Assembly: GCA_003833135.1 (NCBI GenBank)
Contig: QZLH01000417.1
Location: forward strand, 14,465-63,127
Length of the DNA: 48,663 nt
Source: Oehlia diaphana
Taxonomy: Eukaryota; Glomeromycota; Glomeromycetes; Glomerales; Glomeraceae
Direction of reading: 5' to 3'
Positions 11,961-24,530 of this stretch are shown in pieces (the stretch's first letter is position 1; each line of letters begins with the position of its first letter). A model generated the notes under the pieces. The model made no database searches. It was not told the DNA's origin and worked only from the letters and a program-made list of their open reading frames with translations. The position numbers and the translations under genes were made by a program.

Positions 11961-12481
11961 CTTAATACTATTTAAATAAATTAAAAGTAAAAAATGAAAA
12001 TAATTAATAAAATAAATAATAAATAAGTTAAATAAAATAATTATTATAGATAAAATAAATAATAAATAAGTTAAATAAAATAATTATAATAGATAAAATA
12101 AATAAATTAAATAAATCAATAAATCAAATATATCAAAAAATTAAATAAATTAAAAAAATCAAGGGATCTATAAAATAATTTATATAAAATTACTGCATTA
12201 TATTTTATAATCTAATAATAAGAAGGTTAAAATTTGAATACTGAACAAAAAAAGTAGTATTAATATAGGAAATGTGAATAAATTAATATTAATTCAATTG
12301 AAGTAATAATAGCAGAAGTTAAAAGAATGATGTAAAAGAGTTAATGGTTTGTAGATGTAAAATTAATGAAGAAATTGCAGATAGATATTTTTTCAAATAG
12401 TTTATAATAATCTTTTGAATAGAAAAAGAAGAAGCAGTAGTTTTTAAAATAGCTTTTTTAATTGAAAACCATAATGTATTC
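11961..12481. other. AT-rich spacer
   Basis: Contains a short degenerate array of AATAAGTTAAATAAAATAATT units at 12020-12090. No gene seen. Confidence 0.45.
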
Positions 12482-12674
12482 AAGTCAGACTATATATGCT
12501 ATCCAAATTATTTTGGGATGCCATAATTATAATTTGGAATGTCATAATTTATTCAGTTTATATGTAATTTACTATATAAAGTGCCAAAATAATTTGGGAT
12601 ACTATAATTGAATTTGGGATTTTACTTATAATTACGGCAGCTCAAAATAATTTGGGCAATATGTATAAGTCAGA
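12482..12674. mobile_element. 177-bp MITE with 8-bp target duplication
   Basis: The element covers 12490-12666. Its ends are imperfect inverted repeats of about 40 bp: CTATCCAAATTATTTTGGGA on the left matches the reverse complement of CTCAAAATAATTTGGGCAAT on the right, and the match continues into GCCATAATTATAA / TTATAATTACGGC. The candidate target duplication AAGTCAGA flanks it at 12482-12489 and 12667-12674. Further inverted copies of the AAATTATTTTGG motif lie inside. There is no coding capacity. Duplication length suggests a hAT-like or related mobiliser, but terminal bases differ from the 11050 element. Confidence 0.75.
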
Positions 12675-14079
12675 TAAAATATTATTAGATTCTGATTAGT
12701 ATTAAGTATTAACAGCAAAAGTAAAAAATTCTCACATATTAAAAGTAACAGCAAAATATAAAAAAATTTTGTGAAAAAATTTTTTTATTTTTTTTTGTGC
12801 TTTGACAATAAAAAAAGAAATAGGTATATTATCTAAAAGCACAGGCAATATAGTTTAAAGTGAACTTTTTTCAAAAACCTTTAATAGTATTAAGTATATA
12901 AATTATAATATAATATTTGATAAAGTTAGCCTTAATGGTAACTGTAAAAGCATCAAAAAAAGAGGTGCAATTAGTAGTAATAATTATATCTGTAAGAATA
13001 ACTGTATTAAAGAAGCCAGAAGTAGTATGTATATTGTATAAAGAAATCAAAAAAAGAGGTTTAGAAAGCAGTAGTAATAGGAGTAATAGGAGTTACAGAT
13101 GGAGTAGGTTTATCAGTATCTATTTCTTCAGTAATTTTAGTATGTTTATTATTTTTAAGAAGTAGAAAGCGGTTATTTTGATATTGAGTTTGAACAGGCA
13201 AAAAAAGAATCAGTAAAGTAATAATTTTATTTAGTAAGGTTGTTAAGTATATTAAGCAGTCTTTTTCCTGTTATGAGTAGAAGATATACCCAAAAGTAAT
13301 TAAAATAAAAAAAAAATAGAAGTTTTAACAAGAAAATTTTTCTAAGTTTTTTGTTAATATAGTAAATTGAAGGTAATGGAAAAGAGTTTTCAAAAGAAAT
13401 AAATCAAATAAATCAAATAAATTAAATAAATTAAGAAAATTAAATTGAAAAAATTGAAAAAATTGAAAGATTTATAAAATAATCTATAAATAATTACTGT
13501 ATTACACTTTATACTTTAATACTTTCTTTTTCTTACTTTCTGACCTTTGTAAGAATTTATATTCTATTTTCAATATAACTTGCCAATATTCTAACACTTT
13601 TTACCAAAAGTTTACAGCATATTTTTAAGCTTTAAAAGCTGCTTAAAAATCCAAAGTTCAAAACTCAAAGATGAGTATTATACACAAAGTTCTTAAGATG
13701 TTGAATGGTTGATTTTATCAGCTTATAGATGGAATACTTATACTTCTAGAACATCTAAGTTTTGAACAGACTCTTTCTGCAGAACTTTTTTGAACTATTG
13801 ACCTTATTTACTTAGTTTTTGACTAATTTGGTGTTACAATCTTTTTCAATTTTTAATAAAATAAGTCCATATATTACAAAAAGAAGTTGCACCCTTGACC
13901 GAATGTGGGGTTTTGTAGTCTGAGCAAATCTATTAGCAGCAATAAGCCAATAACAATTATAATAACAACAACAACTCCAAGAAGAATATTTGTCAGGGTG
14001 GTGTCAAGTATAAAGAGAGCCTGAGAAACATTATTTTGTTCTTCTTTTAATTCAACAATTAATATAATATGTTACTTCA
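12675..14079. other. AT-rich spacer, no supported gene
   Basis: An 82-residue frame at 12917-13165 lies here but is low-complexity and matches nothing I know. Composition rises in GC only after about 13880, where the LINE remnant begins. Confidence 0.4.
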
Positions 14080-15239
14080 GTTTGCTCCGAACTTAAGACG
14101 TTACTCCTGGGTCTAGTAGGAAACACGAGTACAAGAATAGATCACCGGAGCGATTCGCGATTTGTACAAGTCAGATCATGTGATCATTCTATTCTCACGG
14201 TTGCCTTTTTTGCTGGAGAAATCTGACATGCCAGAAGCCACACAAAGGTAACGGAACAAATAACTAATCCTAAAGTTAGAACTATGGATATAGATTATGT
14301 CAAAACACAGGACCAGACAAAGTGAACCCGGAGGATGCTAAGGTTATTATTGAGGACGCATGGGAATATATCACGGGGTCATTGCAATATCCAAACTGCC
14401 TCAGAGGAATCGGGAGTCATGAATAGGAAACGCAATAGAAAATCTTCGAAAACGATTGCGGAGAAATATACTCGGAACCTCGCTCGGTGGCTAAATTATC
14501 ACTAACATGAATGGAGATAAGGAAGGGGGCAACAATGCGTCAGATTTAAACCACGTTTTAACTGAATGGGACCCTGAGGTCGAGGATATGAGGTTATCTA
14601 ATAATGTCAAGCCATTTACACCCAATTGGATAGATATTGTAAATAAGACTTATAGGGCTCGACAAAAGCACGAAAAATTTTTGTTTATGGAAAATGGAAA
14701 AGCAACGTAAAGAAATCACCGATGCCATAGAAAAACGAATCCAACAAATTGAAACGGAACAGTCAAAATGGATTAGAAATGTGTGTTGGATAAACAAAAG
14801 CATAACATTCCGATTGACAGATTATTAAAACAAACACCCGACAGAAGAAATGGAATTATTGGTAGATCCAAAAGAGGTAGCAGAGCATGCAGTATCTTCA
14901 TATTCGCATCAGTTTAGAACAAGAAATATCAAATTCACAGGACTTCTGACATGCCTGCATTTTGGCAATATGTATACACACCTATGGGTCAACATCGATC
15001 AAAATATAGCGGACTCCTTAAGGAAATCTCCGAAAACCAATATCTGGAATCACTTTATTTAAACAAACAAGTATAAAGTCGTGAGCTATTGCTTCATCTT
15101 GGGACGTATATGCTGAATTGCTTTGTTTCTAAAGCACTGTTTAACTAGTAATCAGATTCAATGAAATTTATACCATTTATTACTCTCATTAAAATAAATT
15201 GAATCTGCTTGGATTTATCATCTTCGCTCGAATGGGAAA

Positions 15240-16514
15240 ATATGCTAAAGGTTATCAATGAAAATCAGCGCCTGGTAAATCGGGTATTGGGTACCTCATG
15301 ATCAAAGAAGCTTCCCTCAAGGTTACATAATCTGATAAGTGAAACATACAACCTTATACTAGTTTCAGGACACATCTCTGAACAATGGAAATCTTCAACG
15401 ATAATTCCCATTTCGAAATCAGAGAAATTTAGTTACAATATGGTCAATGTTAGACCAATAGCACCATTAGATACATTTAGAAAACTTTTAACCAAAATTA
15501 TAAGTTCCAGGTTGGGAACGATATTTAATGATAATAAGGAATATTATGTTCGGACAATTTTTGTGGCCTTAAAGGAGATTCAACGTCAACGCCTATACAA
15601 CTAATCAACAATTTGATAGCGGACGCCAAGACCAACACAAACAGTTATGGATTATGTTTCAGGACATAGCAAAGGTATTTAATTCATTAGTGTTAAGGGC
15701 CTTGAACTTGCATTGCAACGTATAGATGTTCCGCAAATTATAATCAAGCTAATAATTAACCTTTTTTAAGGAAGAAAAGCTCAAATCCTAACATCGTTTG
15801 GACTGACTCCTTTCTTTTGAGGCCGGAGATGTAATAGATCAAGGAGACAGTCTCTCTCTCGTTTTATGGCGAATATATTACGACCCGTTACCCAACGCAA
15901 TTACCAAAAGACACCAGACAAACCATAAAGAATTTGGGTATTGAAATTAGTTGTAGTTCTAATAGCTGGGTGGACTATAGGAAAAGAATAGCGGTTACGG
16001 TGTAGATGGACGATACAGCGTTTATAGAAACGTCGAAAGATGGAATGCAAGCACTTTTAAATATAGTCAACTCCTTTTACAACATGATGGATATATCAAT
16101 GTGTAAAAGTGTGATCTCTTAATTTTTAATTCACCGTTACCTAAAGATGATAAAGTTTATTTAGGTAACTCCACCGATGATCTAGTATTAGCTTCCAAAG
16201 GAGACATTCGCTATTTAGGTATATGGCTAGCGGAAAAAAGAGCTCGATCATTGAACAAGCAACGTATAATGGGCATCAAAGACGTGTTCCTACAATCAGT
16301 TCGTAGGAAATCGCTATCCAGAGCTCACATAGTATACCTGGTCAATAAGGTGCTATACCCAAAGATATCATACCTTAGCCAAACATTGAGTTTATCAAAA
16401 AAAGAATGGGAAAGCATTGAACGTCCAATCTTACAGTTGATTAAACACTCAATGAGCATACCCAAAACATCTATACTCTTCCATGAAGGGAATGTAGGCC
16501 TATATTCTTTATGA
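15240..16514 (+). pseudogene. LINE reverse transcriptase domain, broken
   Basis: Fingers, palm and thumb pieces are recognisable in several frames. The palm retains MDDT at about 16007 preceded by a stop. At least five frame changes or stops separate blocks, so no functional polymerase can be read. The longest intact piece (16251-16514, 87 residues) is the post-palm region with AHIVYLVNKVLYPKISYLSQ. Confidence 0.8.
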
Positions 16515-16599
16515 AAGTATATAGCCACGAATCACATCACGGATTTATCAAAGTTTGAATATGATAAACAAGGTGGGTTCAAACATAGCAGAGATCTTA

Positions 16600-17040
16600 T
16601 TATAGTCATAAAAACTAACACGTAGTGATTGATTTCTTTGTTTTTGTATCATTGCGTCTTTTTTTTTTTTGATGCATGAAATATTTATCTAAAAAGGGGC
16701 GTTCGATAAAGAAGGCTGAATAAAACACATGATAATTATGTAAAATTTTGCAAAGTCACTCTCATCATATTCATTATAATTTGGCTTACAAGGTTTGGAT
16801 ATCTAAAGACATGCTGTTTCATTATCTAATTAGAATATTGCTTTTTGTTTGTGCTTTGCCACAAGGCTTTGGTTGCAAATCAACAAAGAAAATGTGTAAT
16901 AATATTGAGCTCAGACCAATTTTTTTTTTAAGCTATAACCTTTTAAGTCTTTATAAATAGACTTTAGAAACCATCATGATTAGACTAAGGCAAGAACGAA
17001 TATTACCCAACAATCATTACTTCTCCCAAATAACATGACA
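16600..17040. other. Non-coding insert between RT and RNase H parts
   Basis: Composition returns to AT-rich with a T-run near 16662 and no block resembling LINE coding sequence, while RNase H-like sequence resumes near 17100. It may be a later insertion or strongly decayed linker; no element ends were identified. Confidence 0.35.
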
Positions 17041-17775
17041 CCAAGTGAACCCAGGACGTCAACCCATGGAAGGGGGGAAAAGAACATTAATATGAAAGAG
17101 GGCAGAACTTGAATTAGACCAAGTGGAATTTCTCTGTCTTGTAGAAGACAGATTCCGTTGGATTGATCAATGGTTTGGCTCCTCCGAGATAGGACAAAGA
17201 CTTATTCACATCAAAGAACGACTGTCGCATTTACAAGAGTTAAATTTTTCACGGATGGTTAGCCTTAAGAAACGAGTTTACAATAATGTTATGGATCGAA
17301 ACGCTCATGTTTAATGACATGGAATTCGGACGCCTATGAAGTTTTACAAGGAGCAGCTTTCATTGTAACTACGACAGAAGAATGCATAAAAGCCAGAATC
17401 GAGAACTGGCCATTGTCGACCAGAGCAGATTGTATGCCATCTTACTTGCTTTACTATCATACTCTCATCAATGCGACTCTCTACAAAAAGATCGGCTAAT
17501 TGATAGCAATAATTTTTGATTTTGCAGAATATGTATGGTAGTAGAGGCATTATCGCTTATTTTTCGGTAAAAACGGGAAAATGCAGTTACCATCACCAAA
17601 GGTTTATTTTGTTTTAATTTGAAAAATTACTAAAAAGTTGCGTTGCGTATAGTAATATAGCTTTTAGTTATATATTTTATAAATGTATATTATTAGTTTT
17701 TAGGTTAACTCATGGGGTATATTTGCATGTAATTTATTTAGTATAGGTATAGTTTTTGTAATTATTCCTTTAAAT

Positions 17776-17850
17776 AAGGAACATCGTTCCCTTTGAGTAT
17801 ATCATCAAAATACAATATAAAAATACGAATAAAAATAATAAAATAAATGA
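17776..17850 (+). other. LINE 3' stem-loop and A-rich tail
   Basis: AAGGAAC (17776-17782), a 3-nt loop and GTTCCCTT (17786-17793) form a hairpin near the element's 3' end, followed by a simple A-rich tail (AATACAATATAAAAATACG...). In several LINE families the RT recognises such a 3' hairpin; that role here is inferred. Confidence 0.5.
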
Positions 17851-17980
17851 TTCTTTATTAAATAATCAAATACTATTTAAAAGTAAATGTTCCTAAAATA
17901 CAATTTAAAAATATGAAAAAAAAATACTAATATATATATGTACGGTAATTAGCTATTTACTACGTCAACTACAATATATA

Positions 17981-19637
17981 TTAACAACTTTGACGTAATT
18001 CGAAAACTTTAATTCCTTTTCTATAAGCATAATCAGTTATAGATTGATTGTTAAAACCGTTTATTAACCAAAGTTTCTTCAGAGTAATGGGAAATAAATC
18101 GATTTCCTTTTCTTCCAATCTACAATGGAATCTTAATTCTACAAGACTTTTTAATTTTTGAATAATTTCAAGCTGATATTGTCTCCCGATATGACATGGA
18201 GCCTCACAAGTACTTATATCAATCGTATTTAATAATAATATTCGACAATCTAAATAACGTAATGTGTCCGCAAAACGAACTATTGCTGAAAAAAGTAATG
18301 TAGGAGATGCGTACATGTGTAAGATCAAGGTATGAAGAAAGGGAGCGTTAATCGGGAATGTATATATCCATTTTTTACAATAGTAATAAGGACAATTTGA
18401 TGAAGAATGTAGAGTATTACGAATGTAACCAGAAATATTTAAATATTCAATAGTTGAAGGGAGTTTAATCGTATTACGAGGAAATGATGGATAACTAACA
18501 GTCAGGTGAGTAAGAAACTTTGGAATATCAAATAAATTTTTTAAAAAAAACAATTTGAAACGTCTAAACGTTTCAATGTATTAGGGGGAGGTGTTGATGT
18601 AAAAATTTGATTTTCATAAGATTGAATTTGTAAACACAGAATGAAACTATTGATCGATTTAGGTAAAGAATTTAAATCCATCAATTGAAAACAAATATTA
18701 TGTTTTAAATTAAAAGTATAAGGGATTACTAACTTCAAATTACATAATTTTGGCGAAAAAATTTCGATCAATTCATTTAATTGTGTATTAAAGAATTTAT
18801 CGGTGTTAATTGTCAATGATTCAAGATTTTTAAGTTTCTTTAACATTATAGATAAAGATTTTTCGGTTACTAAAAATTTATGATAAATAAAATTAATATA
18901 TTAAATAATTAAAAATAAAAATAAAAATCTTACTTTGAGGACAATTTATAATTGAAAGATCAATTAATTGATCAAATATATTAGAAAATCTAAAAATAAA
19001 ATTTAATGCATAAAATATTTTAAATAAGGTAAATATTATATTATTATTATTATTATATAAATTATATACCCGTCTGCAGTTAAATCCATACAACCATAGA
19101 GGTGAAGTTTTTTTACGTGTTTTAAATTTTTATTATTCAACCATTCGTTTATCATGCTTTCGGAGTTCCAATTATAAGAATCATGAAAAACATGCGGATC
19201 ACAATTATTTATATGCAAGTAACGACTATCAACTATATCGAGACTCTTTAAGGTAGGAGGAGGTACGACAAATTCTAATTTATGTTTCTGTAAAATGAAA
19301 TTAGTAATTCATAATATAGTATATATCATATTAATACAATTTGATAACTTACATAAATATTACGGATATCATAATAAGCATCACTTATTAAACTGATTAT
19401 AATATGATTCCATCTTTTACACGTTAAACGTATTTCGGTCCTTTCTATTTCAAGGATGAAAAATTCATCGTCATCGGAAATCCTCATAAAATTAGTCGAA
19501 ATTATATTACCAAATATTTGAATTAAGATTTCTGTGGGCAAGTTTTGGACGATGTCAGTTTTACATCGGTTTGTGTTCTTTGGCGTGTTATTAAAGGCGA
19601 GGGAACGTAATTGAGAAAATCCTAAATTTCGTTGCAT
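17981..19637 (-). CDS. F-box protein with LRR-like C-terminus, 4 exons, one frameshift
   Basis: Likely substrate receptor of an SCF ubiquitin ligase. The start is the ATG at 19637. Exon 1 (19353-19637) carries the F-box with LPTEILIQIFGNII and IRLTCKRWNHIIISL. Its GTAAGT donor, TTACTAAT branch site and TTTTACAG acceptor lead into exon 2 (19070-19287), then exon 3 (18934-18989, 56 nt) and exon 4 (17981-18869); all joins keep phase. The rest shows irregular leucine-rich repeats (LIDLSIINCP, LKHVKKLHLYGC, LKNLESLTIN, LTHLTVSYPSF, LVELRF). In exon 4 an eight-T run (minus strand) at about 18543-18550 shifts the frame by one base; one extra T would give about 482 residues, the normal size for such proteins. 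Either a recent pseudogene or a homopolymer sequence error. Confidence 0.85.
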
Positions 19638-22600
19638 TATCAAAAATTAGACAATAAATATTGATGTTTTTTTTTTTTTTTACTTGATAAAACTCAAGCA
19701 AGGACACAAAATATGACTGTTTAAATAACAAAATCATTACGGTTTTATCTATACAATTTATTTTAAACGGAATATTATTGAATTTTTTAATCTTTTAAAT
19801 CTTCATAACCTTAATAATAAAAGTCATTGAGTGAGTCAACCTTGTATATAATTAGCATTTTGTTTCACTTTTTGTACCAACCTTGACTGCAAATTTGATT
19901 TGTACCATCTCGTTTTATATTGATTATCGTTTATATTGTGAAGAAACAATGAAATAGCTGTTCAAATGAATCATACAAATAAAGATAATAATATAACTTT
20001 AAAAAGAATAATTTATTGTAATATTTTAACATTATCTGAGGAGATCGTGTTTTTAATATTTAATTTTAATTTTAAAGTTGGATCGGGTTTACGCACCCGT
20101 ATGCGGCTGACAAAATAATTTAGGAATAATACTTGTTTTTTTTCTTGTTTCTTGTACAAATGAGTATATATTTGAATAATCTCTTTTTAGTAAATATTTT
20201 CTTGAGAATAATTAATATTAATTAATTAAATAAAAAATTTTTTAAAAATAAAAAAGGTATTGCCCACAACTTTTTAGTAGGATGATTCGAATAATTGTGA
20301 TTTCCATTTCCGGAGCATCAAAATCTAAAATGGTAAAATCATTCAGTATCAGTAGAAATCTTTGATTTCAATATTCTAAATACCGAATCTTTTGAAAATT
20401 CGACATTTAACGCGTTTCTTGTTTTTTTTTCATCTCTATTACATAGTATTACATACATCATTTTTCTTTTAACACTCCAATTTTTAAATTTAAGTTTGTT
20501 TCTTTTTGTTGGCCAAAAAAAGTTTAAAATAAAAATGGTCTAAATTATTCTAATTATATAAAGTAAAGAATCCAGATTTCTCATTCTACATGAACTTGGT
20601 GCTTCTACTAAAAAAAATCGTCCAATGATGTTACTTGATTTTTATGCAAAGAGAGATTGAGCAAAATATTGGGGAAATTTGTGTTCATGTTGATCGAGTC
20701 TACATAACTGCTGGTAAGGTTTTTGTAATCACGTGCAACCAATCATGTTCTTTATGGAACCGTGTAAGATACTCCCACCCCCTTGAAAATTTTAGTTATA
20801 CCCTTTATATTGTTTTAGTACATAAATGGAATTCAAAATATATTTCAAAGTTATAAAAATATATACTATGAAACGTTTAAATCTCATTTGTTAAAATTAT
20901 TAAAAATTGAAGTTCGCTCAACAAAATATTAAGGGGTTATTTGCTGTATGAAGTAATAAGAAAATTATATGAATTTTAATTAGATTTTATTGGTTCTCAT
21001 CGCAAGGTATATTGACCTTTGTGATACTTAAATGATTACAGTAACTCCTAAAAATAATATGGTACCTTCGAGAAAAAGAAAATGATTTCTACAGTAAACA
21101 AAAAATATCTACGAAATATTTTAAATATTGGATATTACTGAAAAAAAAAAAATTATTATTAGCAATATAAAAAAGGCTGTGCATATAATTGAGCCTCATA
21201 TTGATTTAAATATGGAAGCACAATATAAATACTTTACATTAACATAGTAAATAAAGAACTTTATTCAATATACAAGGGCATTTATAAAAAATAACCTGTT
21301 ATTTCTTAAAACCGTCAATGATGATAAGCCCTGATAAGATGGTTTATCCTGATGATTTTATTTCATTACTAGGGCTTGAACTGACCATATTAACATTTGA
21401 CGGTGAGATTGTTGTAGAAGAACCAAAAATCTTTAATTAAATAAATCTTATAAAAATTTGTTACAACTAAGAACGCTCTTTATTATCAAAAAACAAAATA
21501 ATTATTTTAAATTAAGCTTACAAGATTAGGCTAGGTTAATCAATCCATCAGAATTTTATTTGTTACATCAATCAATGAACTTAATCAATGAACATATGAA
21601 ATTTTACACCAATAAGCCATATGACAGTAGCACTTGACCTAGTAAACAAATAAACAATGGTATTGTTTCCAGTTATAGTAATTATATATATGTATAAGAT
21701 CTTTATTATTAAAAGAAAAAAAAATTCAGAAATATTTGCACTAGTAATATATTTTCAGATATCCGACGTGAACATTCTTCAATTTACATATTATATTTTT
21801 CAATAAAGAAAAAAAAATATTTTAATTTCAAATAAGATTTTTTTTTTTTTCATCTTGTTCTACATTTACGGCAAAAACTGATTGATAAAAATTCCTGGTT
21901 CCGGATGCAACGAAACCGTGTAGGTATACTTTTATAATATAAGACTAGCCCTTTTATTCATGAGTACATATCCGTTTTCCATAAACAAATAGGATCTTCG
22001 AAAGTGGTGCTTTTCAGCCTGTAAAAGGAATAAAGATAGGGAATACACTACATTTTCATCCGTTATCAAATTCTTTTGCGGAAAATACGGAATTGTTTTC
22101 ATTAAAGCCAAGCCACAGTTACAAAATTTTTCAGACGCAACATTCGACGACAATTATTACTTTATTTACGTCAACTTATGATAAGGTTTGGTTAAATTTT
22201 AGTTAAACTTTTAAAAGTAATTTTTGTGGCAACAATTTATTTGGTCAATATTAAATTAGTATTTTGGATTTCAGTGGCTTATTATTCCAATGGCTTATTA
22301 TAATTATTATAACTACTTTCTGAAATTAATTTTCCCACTTTTTATCAAATTTCCTTTCGGTTAAATTAATTCCGTTAAAAAATGCGCATTTCTGATTTAC
22401 AATGATAACTTAAAATTGACCCTATGGCTTGATTTTTTTTTTTTAGATATATAACGACAATATGCATCCGACCATACGGAAGACCGTTCGTGATTTCTTC
22501 CTCCTAAATTTTTATATAAGAAATTTTCAGAAGCACTTTACTTAGCATTTATTCAAGATTTTTTATGCTTTTCTATTTACTCCTTTAGTGCGATATTTTT

Positions 22601-23520
22601 TCTTTACAAAATATGAAAGAAAAACTTTTAACAACAAGTACTCAACACCGAAACGTCCTTAAAGGATATAAATCATGTCAAAGAATCTATTATGATTTTA
22701 TTTTAACAATGAAAAGGATCTTATGAAGGCAATTTATGATTCTGCAATGACTGAAGTATTTGGAAATGGAATACAAATCAAAGACTGAAGACAAATTTAT
22801 CAGTAAAGAAGACTTCATTACCGGGCTGAGAAGTCAAAGGGCAACTGTAAAAACCAGTAATCCTTCTTTTGCAAAATGATGAACAACATTTAGATTTCAT
22901 ATATTTTCATTTAGAATTTACAATTAAGGATTTTAATGGTAATTTCAGAAATAAGACAAGGAATTAACAGTTTACAACAAATTTATTTATTCAACATCTC
23001 TATAAAAAATTTTCTGGATAAAATTCTGATAAATGATCATTTTTATAGTTTTCATTCACTAAATGAATTAAATGAATTAGTTAAATTATATGAATTATAT
23101 AAATTAGATGGAAGCATTACTTTTATTATTAGATAATAATTAATGTATTGGTGATGACAAAGGTGATAGATAATTATATTGGACATAAATAAATTCTTTG
23201 AACAAAGAAGAAAAATGAGAAATGAGATAAACTTAAAGAAATAGTTGCGATCATTTGAATCATATATTTTAGAACTAGTAGATTATTGGCGGAAATTGAA
23301 AATGGATTTTCCCATAATAATGGTAGTCCCACATCGGCCGTTTTAATATTAGTTTCATAAATAAATTTAATTGTTTTTTCAAAAAAAACTCGTTTAAATT
23401 CATCTAGATAGAACTTTTTTGAACTATTCTCAGTAGTGGATTTGGCCGAAAGCGTTAGTTATAACATTACGGCTTAAGTTCCTTTACATCCACCACATCC
23501 ATCTTCTTAAAATATCACCA
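19638..23520. other. Intergenic region, unassigned short frames only
   Basis: AT-rich with several patches of more mixed composition (20560-20800, 21290-21420, 21930-22150, 22640-22860) that may be eroded genes. The 73-residue minus-strand frame at 21932-22153 contains FCNCGLALMKTIPYFPQKN, has no ATG start near its beginning and matches no family I recognise. The plus-strand frame at 20635-20856 is likewise unassignable. No element ends seen. Confidence 0.35.
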
Positions 23521-23565
23521 TCCTTCAATTGGAATACTATTAAAGGAAGCTTTCGTAGAGTTTAA
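23520..23565 (-). repeat. Damaged second copy of the 24120-24165 segment
   Basis: The blocks TTCAATTGGAATACTATTA and CTTCGTAGAGT at 23526-23560 (plus strand: TTCAATTGGAATA ... TTTCGTAGAGT) match TTCAATTGGAATATTACTA ... CCTTCGTAGAGT at 24126-24161, about 600 bp away in the same orientation. Confidence 0.65.
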
Positions 23566-23599
23566 TATCGTTTCTTGAAAATAATCGGAAATTTGTGAA

Positions 23600-24530
23600 T
23601 GAACAGTGTTGATGATGAAGAATCTTCATCGTATATTATCGTTGACGATGAAGAATCTTCATCTTATACATCGTTGACGATGAAGAATCTTCATTCGTTC
23701 AACATCCATCGTCTCATCTCAAAACATATCATCGCGATTATCTCAAAATGTCTCCTGTTCTTTTATTTATTATTCGTAGATGAAAATAAGGTAACATGCA
23801 TTCTGGATCTTCATCTTCAAAGGCCATCCAAATCATCATATAATCAACAATGGCTAAAGTAGTATAAAGTTTTAACCCATTAATTGGTTCTTCATAAATG
23901 AATGATATATCTTGGGATGATATATCTTGGAGAGATACATTTTGAGATGCAAACCAATTATATAGATCTTAATTATACTCTTCCTGCGGAAGCAGTTTGC
24001 CCCATTAATATTGGCCTTTTATCTTTAACTGATAATTATATAATGTTGTTTTATGTCCACGATGGCCATATCCGATTCGAATATCGAAATAAATCCGAAT
24101 GAAACGAACTTCAGTTGTTAAAGCTTCAATTGGAATATTACTAGGAGCGCCTTCGTAGAGTCATATACAGCATAATAGGGAGACGATGAAGAATTCTTCA
24201 TCAAATTGCAGAATTGCCGATGATGAAGAATTCTTCATCAATTTGTTGAATTGCTGCTGACGATAAAGAATTATTATTTAAATTTTGGAGCAGATTATTT
24301 GTAGACAATTTGCAAACAATTTGCAAACAATATTCTTGTAGTTGAATTGTCGACGATGAAGAATTGTTGTTGAATTTGTTGAACGATAAAGAATTCTTCA
24401 TTAAATTGTTGAATTGCCGATGATGAAGAATTGTTATTCAAATTCGGATAATTTGTAAACAATATTCTTGTACCATGTACAGTATTGCACTTGTTCAGAA
24501 TGGTTGACGATGAAGAATCTTCATCGAGAC
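23600..24530. repeat. Cluster of about ten GATGAAGAATTCTTCATC-type palindromes
   Basis: Perfect or near-perfect palindromes occur near 23609, 23646, 23679, 24184, 24219, 24263, 24353, 24385, 24419 and 24508. Some are the 18-bp perfect palindrome GATGAAGAATTCTTCATC; others have an odd centre (GATGAAGAATCTTCATC). Several are embedded in a longer unit with AATTGTTGAATTGCC. In frame they read DDEESSS on either strand. The GAATCTTC forms fit an nGAAnnTTCn heat-shock-type dimer. Confidence 0.8.
23738..24165 (-). pseudogene. Unidentified gene remnant with two in-frame stops
   Basis: One minus-strand frame runs about 140 codons with only two stops, which is notable in DNA this AT-rich. It includes YEGAPSNIPIEALTTEVRF, then IGYGHRGHKTTLYNYQLKI, a stop, WGKLLPQEEYN, a stop, DLYNWFASQNVSLQDI, and YTTLAIVDYMMIWMAFEDED, ending at 23738-23740. 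I do not recognise the family. The opening segment (YEGAPSNIPIEA) is duplicated in damaged form at about 23520-23560, so part of the locus was tandemly copied, and palindromes lie just upstream of both copies. Confidence 0.5.

Larger units (their letters stand above)
14080..17850 (+). mobile_element. Decayed non-LTR retrotransposon (LINE) with RT and RNase H
   Basis: Broken coding segments occur in the order expected for a LINE ORF2. Near 14130-14205 TRID and SDHVI resemble the C-terminal end of an AP-type endonuclease. From about 15240 come APGKSGIGYLMIKEA, then a segment with VNVRPIAPLDTFRKLLTKII (RT core), FQDIAKVFNSL (near 15660), GDSLSLVLWRIYYDPL (near 15845) and MDDTAFIETSKDGMQALL (near 16007), the catalytic DD box. 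At 16190-16514 the thumb-like segment RYLGIWLAEKR ... YLVNKVLYPKISYL follows. RNase H-like GAAFIVTTTEE and NWPLSTRA lie at 17350-17440. Many stops and frameshifts make it inactive. A stem-loop and A-rich tail end it. Confidence 0.85.

Noticed and set aside
20635..20856. 73-residue plus-strand frame
   Set aside because: Could be an eroded gene, but nothing in it is recognisable and its flanks are AT-rich.
21290..21420. Loose inverted repeat around CCGTCAATGATGATAAGCCC and its partner
   Set aside because: Matches are short and interrupted; not clearly better than chance.
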